Assembly: GCA_000499405.2 (NCBI GenBank)
Contig: HG738147.1
Coordinates: 45,037-109,036, forward strand
DNA length: 64,000 nt
Reading direction: 5' to 3'
DNA from: Onchocerca volvulus
Lineage: Eukaryota > Nematoda > Chromadorea > Rhabditida > Onchocercidae
The notes under the pieces were generated by a model, which saw nothing but the letters and a program-made list of their open reading frames with translations, had not been told where the DNA came from and did not search any database. Below are positions 25,483-36,365 of this stretch, in pieces. Made by a program: the position numbers and the translations under genes. The number at the start of each line of letters is the position of its first letter. Position 1 is the stretch's first letter.

Positions 25483-25882
25483 TGTCAGGAAAATTGTTTG
25501 CAGCATAGCCTCAAACTTGAATAATCAAACCTTCATTAACTTGAATGATCAAACCTTTAAAATTAGATAATGTGACACGAAATGAAAATTACAAATCAAT
25601 AATATCACTGTAACAATGTTAATAATGAAAGAAAGGTTAGTGAATAAAAAGAAATTTAAAACTCTCAGTTAGAACATACAACCCCTACCTTGATAACTCT
25701 CGTTTAAAATGATAGAAGAGGGCGCTTTTGATTGCGCATGAGGGTGCACCTTTGTTAGCGCGTGAAGGTGATAGACTTTGGCATAGTAAGATTACAAAGC
25801 TATTTAAGAACAAAGAAATGACTTAGTATATCTAAAAGAATTGTAAGTCATCTGTATGAAATCTTCTTCGATTATTTTGACA
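25483..25882 (-). repeat. BEL/Pao LTR (3' LTR of the minus-strand element)
   Basis: On the minus strand it starts TGTCAAAATAATCGAAGAAG and ends AATTTTCCTGACA. It aligns along its length with the LTRs at 30468-30886 and 36366-36833, sharing GTCATTTCTTTGTTCTTAAA, TAGCTTTGTAA, AAAGCGCCCTCTTCTATCAT and ATATTATTGATTTGTAATTT. It ends the Gln/Ala-rich sequence that continues to its right. Confidence 0.75.
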
Positions 25883-26620
25883 TTCCGAATGAAGGGTTGA
25901 ATTTTTTCAGCGGGAAGAAAGTAGGAAACGTACATCAGAGATTCTGGTCGTTTGAATCGTTGTGTAATATGCGATTTCTTGTGACATTTCTTGTCCACAG
26001 CGCAATGGGTTCCTCTTCGATTTTTTGCATTGGTTTCTGAGTGAGTGACATCTGGCTTCTAATACCTGTTTCAAGTTAATGGAAGATTGTGAACTCATTG
26101 CCACTTTTTTAGTGAGTCTACCTGACGATGATTTTGAACGCCTTTTGATGCAACCCGGATTTTGTTCCAGAATTGCTTCATTTTCGCAAATCAATCGCAA
26201 TTAATTCACCGACTCTGCATTTGTCTGTAATCCAGCATTTCTCTTGTCCGCTACGACTGGCTGTGATATACCTATTTAATCTTGCGTTGTTGGATTTAGA
26301 AGTCCTTATTCTACCAGCAAATTTTCAAACAATTTTTGTTGTTGTTGAACTGTTACTGGTGTTTCAATTTCATTTTGAACTTGAATTTGAAGTGGCTGCT
26401 GCGGTTGCTACTATGTTGGCAGCAGTAGTAAGTCGACTTTGTTAAAATAATGCCGCCAAATGTAGTTGATAATAGGCAATGGATTAGCAATTGCGTCAAT
26501 GCTTCCACTTGCTGCAGCGGATTTTGCGCAACAGCAACTGATTGATTGCGAGTTCTTGGGTTGCATTAGGCAATACAAATGCTTGGTTCCGCTGCTGTTG
26601 TTGAGGTGGAACGGATTGCT
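25883..26620 (-). pseudogene. Gln/Ala-rich coding relic before a BEL/Pao 3' LTR, minus-strand copy, downstream part
   Basis: Minus-strand sequence encoding Gln-rich stretches (HFKFKFKMKLKHQ region, QQQQKLFENLLVE) and then a basic segment with NEAILEQNPGCIKRRSK, SSSGRLTKK and EARCHSLRNQCKKSKRNPLR. The same segments occur in the same order on the plus strand at 29740-30467. The upstream part lies at 30892-31160; the gap between them is the plus-strand BEL element. Frameshifts break the frame. I do not recognise the protein. It may be an extra 3' ORF of this BEL family, or host sequence picked up by the element. Confidence 0.55.
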
Positions 26621-26625
26621 GTTGC

Positions 26626-27128
26626 TATCGGGAAAACTGGAGAAAATTTTCGTACAACTCATTACATGTCTCTAACGGTATCATTAATCGTGTGCTTGTT
26701 ATCAACCAGATGTTTGTGATTCTGGTAGATATGTTGAGTCATTTCTCTGTTCTTGGATAGTTTGTTACCCTTAATTATCCCAATGTCCATTGTAGATCAA
26801 GCGTTAACAAAGGCGTATCCTCATCATCTTTCATGCCTACACTTCTATTATTCTGCTGAGGTCAATATCTACCATCATCACGCGCTAACAAAAGCGTCCC
26901 CTTTTTTATCATTTTATATCGGTATTCGACGGGAGCGGTTATGTTACCACTCGGAGTTTTATATTTCCCTATATATCGTCTAATCTCTTTTTTCAACATT
27001 AACTTTGTTATATTGATACTATTGATTTATAATTTGCCTGCCATGTCACGTTATCCAATTTTTTTGTAATAAAGATTTAATTACCCAAGTTTGAGATTCA
27101 TTCGTGCTACAAATGAGCTTTACTGACA
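26626..27128 (+). repeat. 5' LTR of the BEL/Pao element
   Basis: It matches the 3' LTR at 30468-30886 through the phrases TGTTGAGTCATT, GTTACCCTTAA, ATTGTAGATCAAGCG, AACAAAGGCG, TATCGTCTAA and ATTTATAATTTGCC, and ends GAGCTTTACTGACA. It is longer than the 3' copy because of extra sequence around 26800-26890. A candidate primer site, TTTGGTCTACGAGCC, follows the end, but I cannot assign a tRNA. Confidence 0.7.
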
Positions 27129-27134
27129 AATTTT

Positions 27135-28270
27135 TGGTCTACGAGCCGAAGACAATTCTGTCAGTTTAATCGTCAACATAGAACCGGCAAAACAGAAGTT
27201 GGGAAAACTCATCGAGGAAATCAAAGGGTTTATCAAAAAATGAACTTTCCAGAAACTACTAGGCGGAAAGAAAAGTCATCAATCAGAAAATCAAATTCCT
27301 CGAACTACACATCGGCATGATCGAATCGACTAATGAAAAATAACTGGAATTTATCCAGAAAGTTTCACCGCCGCAGAAGAAGAAAAGTATGCAAAGGTCA
27401 TCAACGAGCAAGGTATTTTAATCTTATTAAATAGTGGTAGAGAAATGGTTTTATTCTAAAATTACACCAGGATTATATTGAGGCATTACTTTAAGAATTA
27501 GGTAGAGCCGAAAGAAAACTACCAGATCCACAACAACAGTCACCTCCAATAGCTCAGCAAACTGTAAACTTACCTCAATTACCTCTTCCAACATTCAGTG
27601 GCGACCCTGGATTATGAAGACAATTTTGGTATGGCTTTGAGACTGCAGTCCACTCGATTCCAGTCATTCAAAAGCCTAATTATTTACTCTGTTGTCTCCA
27701 AGGGGAAGCTTTGTTAGCCGTCAGAGATTGTACATCGCCGAAAATTGTGAAGTCATGAGAGAAATTCTAATCAATAAATTCGGGAAATCGTCTTTCATCA
27801 AGAAGTTGCTCTACAATGAATTAGAATCTATTAAGAGGATTGAAAGAGACTGGAAGACTACGGTTGAAACCATGGAAAGAGTAATTCGACAGCTAGAAGC
27901 TGTAGGGGAGAATCTAGAACATTCTAGCATTGGAAATATCATCGGAACGAGACAACCGAATTGAATCATAAATAAAGTACACCAACAAAATAAGGAACAA
28001 CAGGTATGATCAATTACCAAACTCCGAGCATTCCTATGGAAATTGATCGAAAGAAGCCAAGAAATCGCCAAAAATTAACTCTCTAATAATGGGGAACAAA
28101 GAACTCAGATGATTACAAGCTTCACAAGTTTCCACACACACTACAGGAAAAACATCTGCCCTAGTTGCAATCAAGTAGCCGAATTCAAAAGTCAAAGGGC
28201 GGCCATCGATCCAAAAAAAGTTACAATTTGGAAACCAGGGAGATCCTAGCATTTTATAACGACAAACATT
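27135..28270 (+). pseudogene. BEL/Pao Gag relic
   Basis: The plus strand at 27560-27710 reads LPQLPLPTFSGDPGL, stop, RQFWYGFETAVHS and LCCLQGEALLAVR, the hallmark BEL/Pao Gag motif (in working elements GDP..W..FW..F...H). The stop TGA at about 27616 stands where the family has Trp TGG. A frameshift later moves into the frame 27692-27964, with CEVMREILINKFGKSSF and VETMERVIRQLEAVGENLEH. Gag would form the particle that packages the RNA. At least one nonsense change and one frameshift make it dead. Confidence 0.75.
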
Positions 28271-28287
28271 GAGATGCCGATTGCCAA

Positions 28288-29290
28288 GTGTATCCCACCC
28301 TCAAACAACGATTGGAACGTCTGGAGGCAACCAAAGCATGCTATAACTCTCTTCATAAAGGACATGAGGCAAAAGATTGCAATAAGATTAAACGAAAATG
28401 TTGCTATTGCAACGGTCCACATAATAGTACATTATGTTACACCAGTCATCTTGTACGTGAACTTACAAGATGCCGGATCAACCAATCAAAAATCAAATCA
28501 GCCAACCTTGTCCAGTTCAATGACATAAGGTTTGAATCAAGGAGCAAAGAAGTTTTACTTATGTGTAAAGAAATCCTAATGGGTAACCCGAAAACGCCGG
28601 AAATTCAAGAAAAAGCGTTAGCATTGTTTGACAGTGACTCGCAAATATCTTTTTGTATCCAAGGATCTAGATCTAGAAATCTGGAGCTGAAGAAACTGAG
28701 ATACGATTGCTTCATTTGTTAATAAGATACCAAAACCATATCCCACAACCAAAGTTTAAGTTGCAGCAAAAATAAGACAAAAGGAAGTTATCAGGTCAGC
28801 ACGGTTGACTATTTGACAAACAAGTTACAAGTAATTAATTGAAAGGATCATGATCTAGCCTCATAAAAGAACAGGACCAACCAAAAAGGTATTAGAAACA
28901 ATCTGATGTACTTATCGGGGCTGATCACTTCTTCAAATTCATCCAGATAGGAAAGGCGCAAAATTTAAAATCCAGATTTTCGTTACTTCACCCAAACTTG
29001 GACTTGCCTTAGCATTAGCAGGAAGTGGATAAATAGATGACTGGGATCCTAATTCCTGATCCAATCAAATTCGAACCAATATTTACGGCCAATGTTCCCG
29101 GTCCGGACATCGATCACTTCTGCAAACTGGAGTTCATAGGTGTTCAAGAACAGCCCAAGACGATAAAAAGCGTCGGAATATTCAAAGAAAAGATCTCCAA
29201 ACTATGTGGAAGATACAAGTCTGTTCGCCGTCGAAAGAAGCAAAGGTCAAGTTGTGAAGCATTTATGACTTTTGCTTTGATCGACTAAAG
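28288..29290 (+). pseudogene. BEL/Pao zinc knuckle, protease and linker relic
   Basis: The frame 28288-28722 shows a CCHC-like knuckle (CYNSLHKGHEAKDC) followed by CCYCNGPHNSTLC, then a retropepsin-like active-site region ALALFDSDSQISF, where the usual DSGSQ has Asp for Gly. Further on, broken frames give [12 protein letters not shown] (about 28905) and DHFCKLEFIGVQEQPK (29120-29160), both standard landmarks between protease and reverse transcriptase in this family. The sequence then leaves the family at about 29290. The reverse transcriptase that should follow is absent. Confidence 0.75.
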
Positions 29291-29389
29291 ACACATTCAA
29301 ACGACGCCTTCTCGCAACTGCGGAACTTCTCGACGAACTGCAATCATCCACGAGCAAAACTGCGAAATTTGAAACGGGCAAATCTAATG

Positions 29390-30467
29390 TAAATGTTACA
29401 AGTCCAGTCTGTATTTCGTTGACTGCAATACATTACGAAACAGTATTTCATCAACGAAGTTTTAACAGTGCTACAAATGAGGCTCTCGTTCCTACAGCTC
29501 ATCTGCTTTACCAGCAATTTCCTTCGGCTAGAGCTGTTGCAGCACAGTCGCAGCTATTGCATGGAACAGCAACAGTATCGTAAACAGCATTTCTTTCGCC
29601 GGTAACAGCAGCAGCAGTAACGGATGCTGTGACGATTGCTGCATAACAACTGCAGCAATCCGTTCCGCTTCACCAACAGCAAACTGCATCTGCGCCACAG
29701 TCATCACAACAACAGCAGCAATAGAAACAAACGTTTGTATTAGCAAATGCAGCCCAAGCACGTGCGATCAATCAGCTCTGCAGCAGCAGAATCCGCTGTA
29801 ACAACAATTTCAAACAGCTTTGACGCAATTGCTCAATCTGTTTGTTTATCACCTACCACATTTGATGGCATTCTTTCAACAAAGTCAGCTTACCAATATG
29901 CAGCAACCACAGCAATCACTTCAAATTCAAGTTCAAAATGAAATTGAAACACCAGTTGTTGTTCAACAACAACGAAAATTGATTGAAAACATTGCTGCGA
30001 ATAAATAATTCGAAATCCAACAACACATGATAAAATAGATATATCAGAGCAGGTAGTAGCGGACGTTGAAAATATTGGATTACAGACAAGTACAGAATCG
30101 GTGAAGGGACACATATCGCGATTGATTATCGAAAATGAAGCAACTCTGGTCCGAATCAAAAGGCGTCCATAGCATCGTCAGGTAGGCTCACAATCGTCCA
30201 TTGAACTTGAAACGGGTATTAGAAGTCAGATGTCAATCACTCATTTTCAAACCAATGTAAAAAATCGAACAAGAGGAACCCATTGCGCTACGAACAGGAA
30301 GTGTCGCAAGAAATCGCATACCACACAACAATTCAAAGGACCAGAACCTCGGACTGACCAGACAACACCAATGGTAGAGGAATCAGACGAAGAACCGATC
30401 TACCGAAAAACTAGAAGTGCGAAGCAGTGGCATACAGAACATCCTTACCATTTTTGGTTCACAGGAG
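29390..30467 (+). pseudogene. Gln/Ala-rich coding relic before a BEL/Pao 3' LTR, plus-strand copy
   Basis: Reading through a few stops, the sequence encodes RSFNSATNEALVPTAHLLYQ, then Ala- and Gln-rich runs (TAAAVTDAVTIAA, SSQQQQQ), TALTQLLNLFVYHLPHLM, QSLQIQVQNEIETPVVVQQQ and a charged tail ending TEHPYHFWF just before the 3' LTR. The minus-strand copy (31160-30892 joined to 26620-25883) has the same order and also ends at an LTR. So the segment belongs to this element family and not to a chance neighbour. It does not resemble Env, integrase or RNase H. The function is unknown. Confidence 0.55.
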
Positions 30468-30886
30468 TGTCAGGAAAGCCGAAGAAAATTTTCATTCAAT
30501 TTATTACCTGTCTATAACGGCATCATTAATCATGTACTTGTTACCAACCACAGACTTATAATTCTGGTAAATATGTTGAATCATTATTTTGTTTTTGGAT
30601 AGTTTGTAACCCTTAACTATCATAATGTCTATTGTAGACCACGCGCTAACAAAAGCACCACTTTTTTTGTCATTTTATAAAGCTATTCGACGGAAGTGGT
30701 TATGTTCCTACTCGGGTTTCTGTATTTCCCTATATATCGTCTAACCCCTTCTTCATCATTGACTTTGTTATATTGATATTATTGATTTATAATTTGCATG
30801 TTGTGTCATGTTATCAATTTTTTGTTATAAAGGTTTAGTCACCCAAGTTTGAGATTCGTTCGTCTTATAAATCAACTTTCCCGACA
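30468..30886 (+). repeat. 3' LTR of the BEL/Pao element
   Basis: It begins TGTCAGGAAAGCCGAAG, ends ACTTTCCCGACA, and is followed by the putative target duplicate GCTGC. It shares its order of motifs with the other three LTRs in the window. Confidence 0.75.
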
Positions 30887-30891
30887 GCTGC

Positions 30892-31160
30892 TATTGTGCA
30901 GCAATCGCCATGGCATTTGCTACTGCTGTTGCTGTTACAGCAGCTTGCGATAATATTTGCGTCAGCAGTGGAAAAGATGCCGTTTGCGATACTGTTGTTA
31001 TTTTTTGCAACAGCTGCGATTGTGGAGCAATAGCTCCAGCCGAAAGAAATTGTTGGTAAAGCATATGAGCTGCAGGAATGAATGCCTCATTTTTAGCACT
31101 GTTAAAACTTCGTTGAGAAACTACTGGTGTTTTGTAATGTGTAGCAGGCAACGAAATACA
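30892..31160 (-). pseudogene. Gln/Ala-rich coding relic, minus-strand copy, upstream part
   Basis: The minus-strand frame contains RSFNSAKNEAFIPAAHMLYQ, followed by an Ala-rich stretch (AAVTATAVANAMAIAAQ). It is clearly homologous to 29460-29640 on the plus strand. It ends where the plus-strand BEL element is inserted and continues at 26620. On its other side it abuts Helitron Rep-side sequence at about 31165. Confidence 0.55.
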
Positions 31161-32505
31161 GACTGGATTCTATTTGACGGGTTACAGTATTCCACATTTA
31201 TGTGCACTTTATTTGTTTTGAATAGCAATGGCGAATATAAAATAACCCATCGTTTATCTACTTCTAAGTCACCGTTCTGCATTTGGATTGTTGCTAATTT
31301 ATAGCTAGCTATCTTATATTGCTCTTTTTCTGTACAAAGGATATTCATCGTTTCCTGCAACTTTATGGGATGCTAATGCTTGAGGATATCGTGTAGTGTA
31401 TTTTCCGTCTATTGTGCATGGTGAAATTGGATTCAGTTACCAAAAAATCCATGTATCATATTTTTCGTCATGCAAATCTTTATCGACATCGGCATCGAGT
31501 ATTTCAGTGAATATTAATCATCGATTTCGTTTGAATTAATTTTCTTATTGAGTCAGATTAGTATTTGATTAGTATATGTGCGTGTGGCAATCCTCTCTTT
31601 TTTGCCATTCTATTGAGTGGATGTAGCAGCGCTCATGATAAATTTGTCCTTCCACTTTGAAAGTTGATATATTGAGTTGCTAATGATTTGTTGGCTGAAA
31701 GATGTCATTTGGAAACACAAGTAGTATCTCTTAAGTTTACATAGGAAATGTTTTGATTCATCAATATATTCGGCAAACAAAATTTTTATTTGCTCTGACA
31801 GTTCTCCAAGTTGGAGCAGTTCAATTTTTCCGGCCGCGCAACATATCCCTTTCCTCTGTCCATTAAATTTTACAGCCATGCAATAAGGACAGACTTCAGT
31901 CATACCACCGATGAGAACATGCGAACTCAAACTATGATCATCAGCTGGGTTGTACCGGAATGTAAAACGATTGTAATTACGTCATTGCTGGGCACAGAGT
32001 CATGTTTGAAGCTGATCTGCTCTTTCTCGTGCATGTATTTCAGTCACTCTTAGCCATGTTTCGCAGCCCTGTATCCTCAAGTCTGACTGCGTCACTCTAC
32101 TCACATTTGAGCCATTTGTTGTGTTCTTATTCGCATTTCTTCTGTTTTACGATCTATATCTTATCTTCTGCTAGGCATCATTTGGATGAACTAAAGCAGG
32201 TCGATCGCATTCGAGCTATCCTCGAAATTATTTGAGAATATCCAAGTGATCACTGGATTATTCTTTCCTTTGTCATTTGCAGAGAAGATTAAAATTTTTC
32301 GATTATCGATTTGTTGCTATTGCTGCGTCGATCCAGGTCGTAATAAAACCTGGCGGCGTGAAACTTCAATTGAACTGTCTGTTGAAATCGAATTATTATC
32401 AAATATGGACTGATTCTGCTCCAAAATCCGAACCTTCCAAATCCTTTTGAGGCTTCTTCTTCTTTCTTGATCCCCAGCATGTCGCCTTATGATTATTGAT
32501 TTCAC
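31121..32505 (-). pseudogene. Helitron N-terminal and Rep-side coding remnant
   Basis: Minus-strand pieces in order are a basic N-terminal stretch (32505-32289, repeated at 49645-49448), GGMTEVCPYCMAVKF with ICCAAGKIELLQL (31930-31780), and RWVILYSPLLFKTNKVHIN followed by VEYCNP (31300-31170). These match the zinc-finger and early Rep region of Helitron transposases, which prepare single-stranded DNA for rolling-circle transfer. Frames are interrupted. The HUH nuclease core is not found, so it was lost with the central deletion or replaced by the BEL sequence. Confidence 0.7.
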
Positions 32506-35229
32506 TTTGTTTATCTGTTAATCGGTTTGGCGAAAAACATGTTTTATTCTTATGGAGATGTAAAATAAGTAGCATATTTATATAGAAACACGCGCTTATT
32601 AGAATGCAATGTTTTTTCAAAATTCCAAATTAATCGATGACAAACTTGAAAAGTTGTATGGTAATACTTTTTTTACATTCACATTTTTATTTGTACAGAT
32701 TATTTGTTTAATAATAAAAATAAATTATAATTTCATTTTTTCCGTTACATTGAATGAAATTATAAATAAACATTCACATTTTCTTTGTTTTTCCTAGCTT
32801 ACTGCATATTAACAAAAAGTAGGTGTTCAATACAACTCCAATTAAAAAACTACAAAAAGCAAAGCGAAACTTTTTTCAATTACTCAATTCTTACTAGAGC
32901 TTAAATGTCAAAATTTCGCTTAAACAAACCGACGCTGTTACTAAAAGAATATCGTTAAAGCTTTATTCACTGTTTTTTTAATAATGAAAAAGAAATTTAA
33001 GTTTTTATTGTTACCGACTTATCTTCATCTACCAGCTTTTTGATCGAAATGAAAACGAAATTAAATGAATTTTTCATAAGTGATTTCAAAAAAAAAAAAA
33101 TTTGAAATTTTTTCTTTTTTTTTTGAACTAATTTCTTTAATAGATTTAGTAAAGATTTTTTTGATCAATTATAAGTTTTATTATTAATTTCTTTATATAT
33201 CATTTACAGCTCAGTACAGGTCTTTTGCAAATGAAGATATTAAATTCATTTGGTTTATTGGTGCATAGCATTGATCGATTACTCGTTGTGTGTTTCCCGA
33301 TGTACTATTTTCGATCTATTCGTAAATTAAATACAGTATTATTAACTGGCTTGTATGTTACATCGTTCGCTGTCACATTTTCAAGTATTATTATCACTTT
33401 ATCAAGTCCAGCAAGAATGATAGGAAAGAATTGTCCGTAAGTCTTTGTCATCATATGTATAAAATCACTGGCATATAAATTCGAAAGTTTTTGGAATTTT
33501 TTATTTCAAGTTCTTATAAAGAATTTAGAAATGGGTGGTACTATAAGATTTATTACAACATTGGTATCGAATATGAATTTAATAGATCTATTGCTAGATT
33601 AATTACAATAATTTCTACCATATATAACTACCACAGCTGTACATTATCTTTTCATTATTAATATCAGAGCAACATTATCGCATTATTACTAGCAATTCTA
33701 AGACAATGACTTTGAAATTTTCGTTATCAATATTAGGGCAATGATTATTGCATTATTATTTTTATCATCAATATCATACAAAAACATAACAATGATCGGT
33801 AATCATTGTCCTTTTTATAATTATAACCAGTAAACACAATTAAATTAAAAATTCATTTTCAGTCATTACAGTACATTGCATTCAAAGGTAAAAGTTGTAG
33901 TACAATTTCTGATTGCATCATGCGCCTCGATGAGTATTCTAGTAATGCTATGTGTGGTATACTGCATTAAACGGTTAGCTTAATAATTTTCAAATTTTCA
34001 TAAATTATTATTTTTAAAGAAAAAAATTAAAGTACTGGATACTTTATATTAATTTCTCTGATATTTTTAATCAAAAAATTATCGTAGCGGAAGCAGAAAA
34101 GATTAGTAATTATCAAAAAAATGGTCGTAATAGCTTAAAAAATCCAAATCAAAATATCATTATTTCCATTGTTTTTCTTAAAAAAAAAAAAAAAAAAAAA
34201 ATTAAAATCTTATAATGTGAAGATGAAAATTCTGCAAGCTTATTTCGCATTATGAGCGGTACTAATAATATCATCAGTCTGCTTTATCATGTTAGAAACA
34301 ATTTTTATATTGCTTGTATTTATTTTTAATTGATTTATTATAAAGGACAATAGTGGAAATTTTTCAGCACTAGCAATTTAATAATTTATAAGTTTCACAA
34401 ATAAAATTTTAGACGCTATAATGGAATTGTGAAAAATGCAGCAAATGCAAAGCGAGATTTGCAAAATTTTCTGAAGAAGCAAAAGCGATTCACATGGACA
34501 GCACTCATTTCCTGCAGTATTACATTGTGTATGTTTTCTTTTTTTTATTTTGAAATTTGATAATTAGAACAATATAGATTGTTATATGGCAGAATTTGAT
34601 AGCATCTTAATTCAGAAACAATGAGTTATGAATAAGCTACATCAGAGGAAAAACCTCGAGTGTTATTTTAATCAATTCCAGTCCTATGAAAAAATTAAAA
34701 TTATTGAGCCCAATAGCTGAAAAACTATTATAATTCGAAAGATGAAAGTAAAAATTGAATTGAAACTGCGAAAAATAAGAGCTTGGACTGTCTTTTAGTA
34801 ATATTTACTAAGTTATGATAGATTTAGAACCAATTTTTAACAGAATCTTCATCTTACTGTTAGATATTCCAGTGCAGTAAAGAGAGAAAAAAAATGTTAA
34901 GATTATATGTTGTCCAATAATATTAAGCTGAATTAAATTGAAATATAGAAGAACTATTCATTTCTTAATTGCCTCGAATGAATCAAAAAATTACAGTCTT
35001 ATATGTGATACCATCTTTGGCTCAAACATTATGCATCAAAAGACGAAATCAAACCTGCATTTCCATCGCTTTGTGTAGTAATTTACTATGCTATCTGGAT
35101 TCCTTGAATATGTCATTGATGTTTCTCCATCGTCAAGAAGATGTCCGTAAAAAGATGTTCAATTTTCTACGTTATCGTTTATTAAATCGTATACCTGACC
35201 AAGTAACTTCCATTAGCTTTAAATATTGA

Positions 35230-36218
35230 AAATAAATATATTTCATTAAATAATTGCTATTTAGTCTTTTTTGCTGTATAAAAATCTTAGATTTAATAGA
35301 TGATAATTAAAATTAGGGATATTCAACTCATCAATACCGTTTTTTTCATGTATTTGATATATTATAATTTATTGCACAGAATTTTTATCAGAAAAACTTC
35401 TTTATTAATATCGAAAAAAATTCATTTGTTTTATAAATGTAGCCAAATTTTTGATTCATTTCTTGTATTTGATAGAAGAAAAAAGTATTTTTGGATGAAA
35501 TAGGTTAGTTTTTTTTTCTTATAGTTACCAATGTCAAATAAATGATATTATATTAAACTTAAGTAGAAAGCAGATTTCAAACGATTCATTTATTTAGAAA
35601 AAATGTTGCAAAAAAAAAAAAAAAAAGTTACGAAATGTATATGTTGGAGAATGTGATAATACCATTACCAATCCTAAATAAGATGATGTATTTTTGAAAT
35701 TATTGAACAAAAACTTGCATATCAGTTGGCATTGATCTATTACTCTTAAAGTCTACATCAATCTGCAATTTGAAATTCAACGATACAGTTTAATAATATG
35801 GAAAAATTTCTGATAATATTAACTTAATGGAATTGTATATATGGTAATTCAGAGATATAGTTGAAAAGCAAAGATATTTGACGAAGTTCCTCGACATTGA
35901 ATATCATGAAAATAAAAAAAATGTAAAAAAATAGCAAAAAATAAATTTGCTTCGAAGTTTTCTATATTAAAAGAATTAAATATTGAAAATAATACATCCA
36001 TTGCCGAATTAAATATTTTTAACTCAAATAACTGGTTTGTTTCTTATATTCAATAAAATTTGGCTATTAACATTATTATTAATTAATTTAATGAACATTA
36101 TGAAGCTATTTCGTTTAATATTTTTTACGGAAAAAAATTGTTTCATTATATATTTTTTCTGTTTAATTATTCTATGTTTAATAATTTTTGTGTTTAAAAT
36201 AAGCGCACGTTGCTTGAT
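35230..36218. other. Downstream region of B1, no gene seen
   Basis: AT-rich sequence that aligns loosely with the region after B2 (46659-47470), for example ATCAATCTGCAATTT near 35757 and 47199. The frame at 36037-36444 is of low complexity and runs into transposon sequence, so it is not a gene. Confidence 0.5.
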
Positions 36219-36365
36219 CTACATTAGTAAAAATGTAAATGTTCGTTTGTTCAAGATCTTAAATTCCGGATGTTTTACCAGTTCTTTTGAAATTTTGAAA
36301 AAGCATTCATTCGATAAGTTTATGTTCTTACATACCTATTATTATATAGATATCACACCTGTAAC

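Larger units (their letters stand above)
26626..30886 (+). mobile_element. BEL/Pao LTR retrotransposon remnant, both LTRs, pol missing
   Basis: The 5' LTR is at 26626-27128 and the 3' LTR at 30468-30886. Edges are TATCGGGAAAA (from TGTCGGG) and TTTCCCGACA. The flanking pentamers GTTGC (26621-26625) and GCTGC (30887-30891) look like a 5-bp target duplication with one change. It interrupts a minus-strand Gln/Ala-rich sequence, whose two halves meet correctly when the element is removed, as judged against the uninterrupted copy at 29390-30467. Inside are Gag and protease relics, then a Gln/Ala-rich segment, but no reverse transcriptase, RNase H or integrase. Confidence 0.75.
23234..32699 (-). 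mobile_element. Long autonomous-type Helitron in intron 2 of B1, carrying nested BEL/Pao elements
   Basis: The right edge ...TTTATTTGTACAGA|TTATTTG is the minus-strand 5' end, A|TCTGTACAAATAAAAATGTG. The left edge ATAGCTGTATCCGAG is the 3' end, with the last base of CTAG changed, and an inverted copy of the 5' end lies at about 23303. The intron of B2 shows the empty site near 43869/43870 (ATTGCAG|TTATTTGCTTAA). Coding relics on the minus strand are in the right order: N-terminal and Rep-side pieces at 32505-31121, then helicase pieces at 25345-24392. The centre of the Helitron ORF is missing and replaced by BEL/Pao sequence. All pieces are broken, so the element is dead. Confidence 0.75.
20823..35229 (+). 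pseudogene. Srsx-like GPCR gene B1, six exons, first splice donor lost and intron 2 filled with transposons
   Basis: Exons: 20823-20968, 21370-21508, 33210-33436, 33863-33973, 34413-34528 and 34997-35229. They keep the same phases as the intact paralogue B2 and would give 323 residues. The receptor signature HSIDRLLVVCFPMYYF ends TM3, with a conserved Cys just before it (KKCIFQ). The spacing between this Cys and IDR matches what I know of Srsx receptors. TM7 is followed by a basic tail. The donor after exon 1 is AT at 20969-20970 where B2 has GT, and reading through meets a stop at once. Intron 2 is 11.7 kb because of a Helitron at 23234-32699. The other exons have no stops, so decay is recent, or an unseen alternative splice saves the gene. 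A TCTTCAG acceptor 13 bases before the ATG suggests a trans-splice site. Confidence 0.7.

Noticed and set aside
28274..28528. Alternative plus-strand frame overlapping the BEL zinc knuckle
   Set aside because: It is a shadow of the frame 28288-28722, which has the CCHC knuckle and protease motif.
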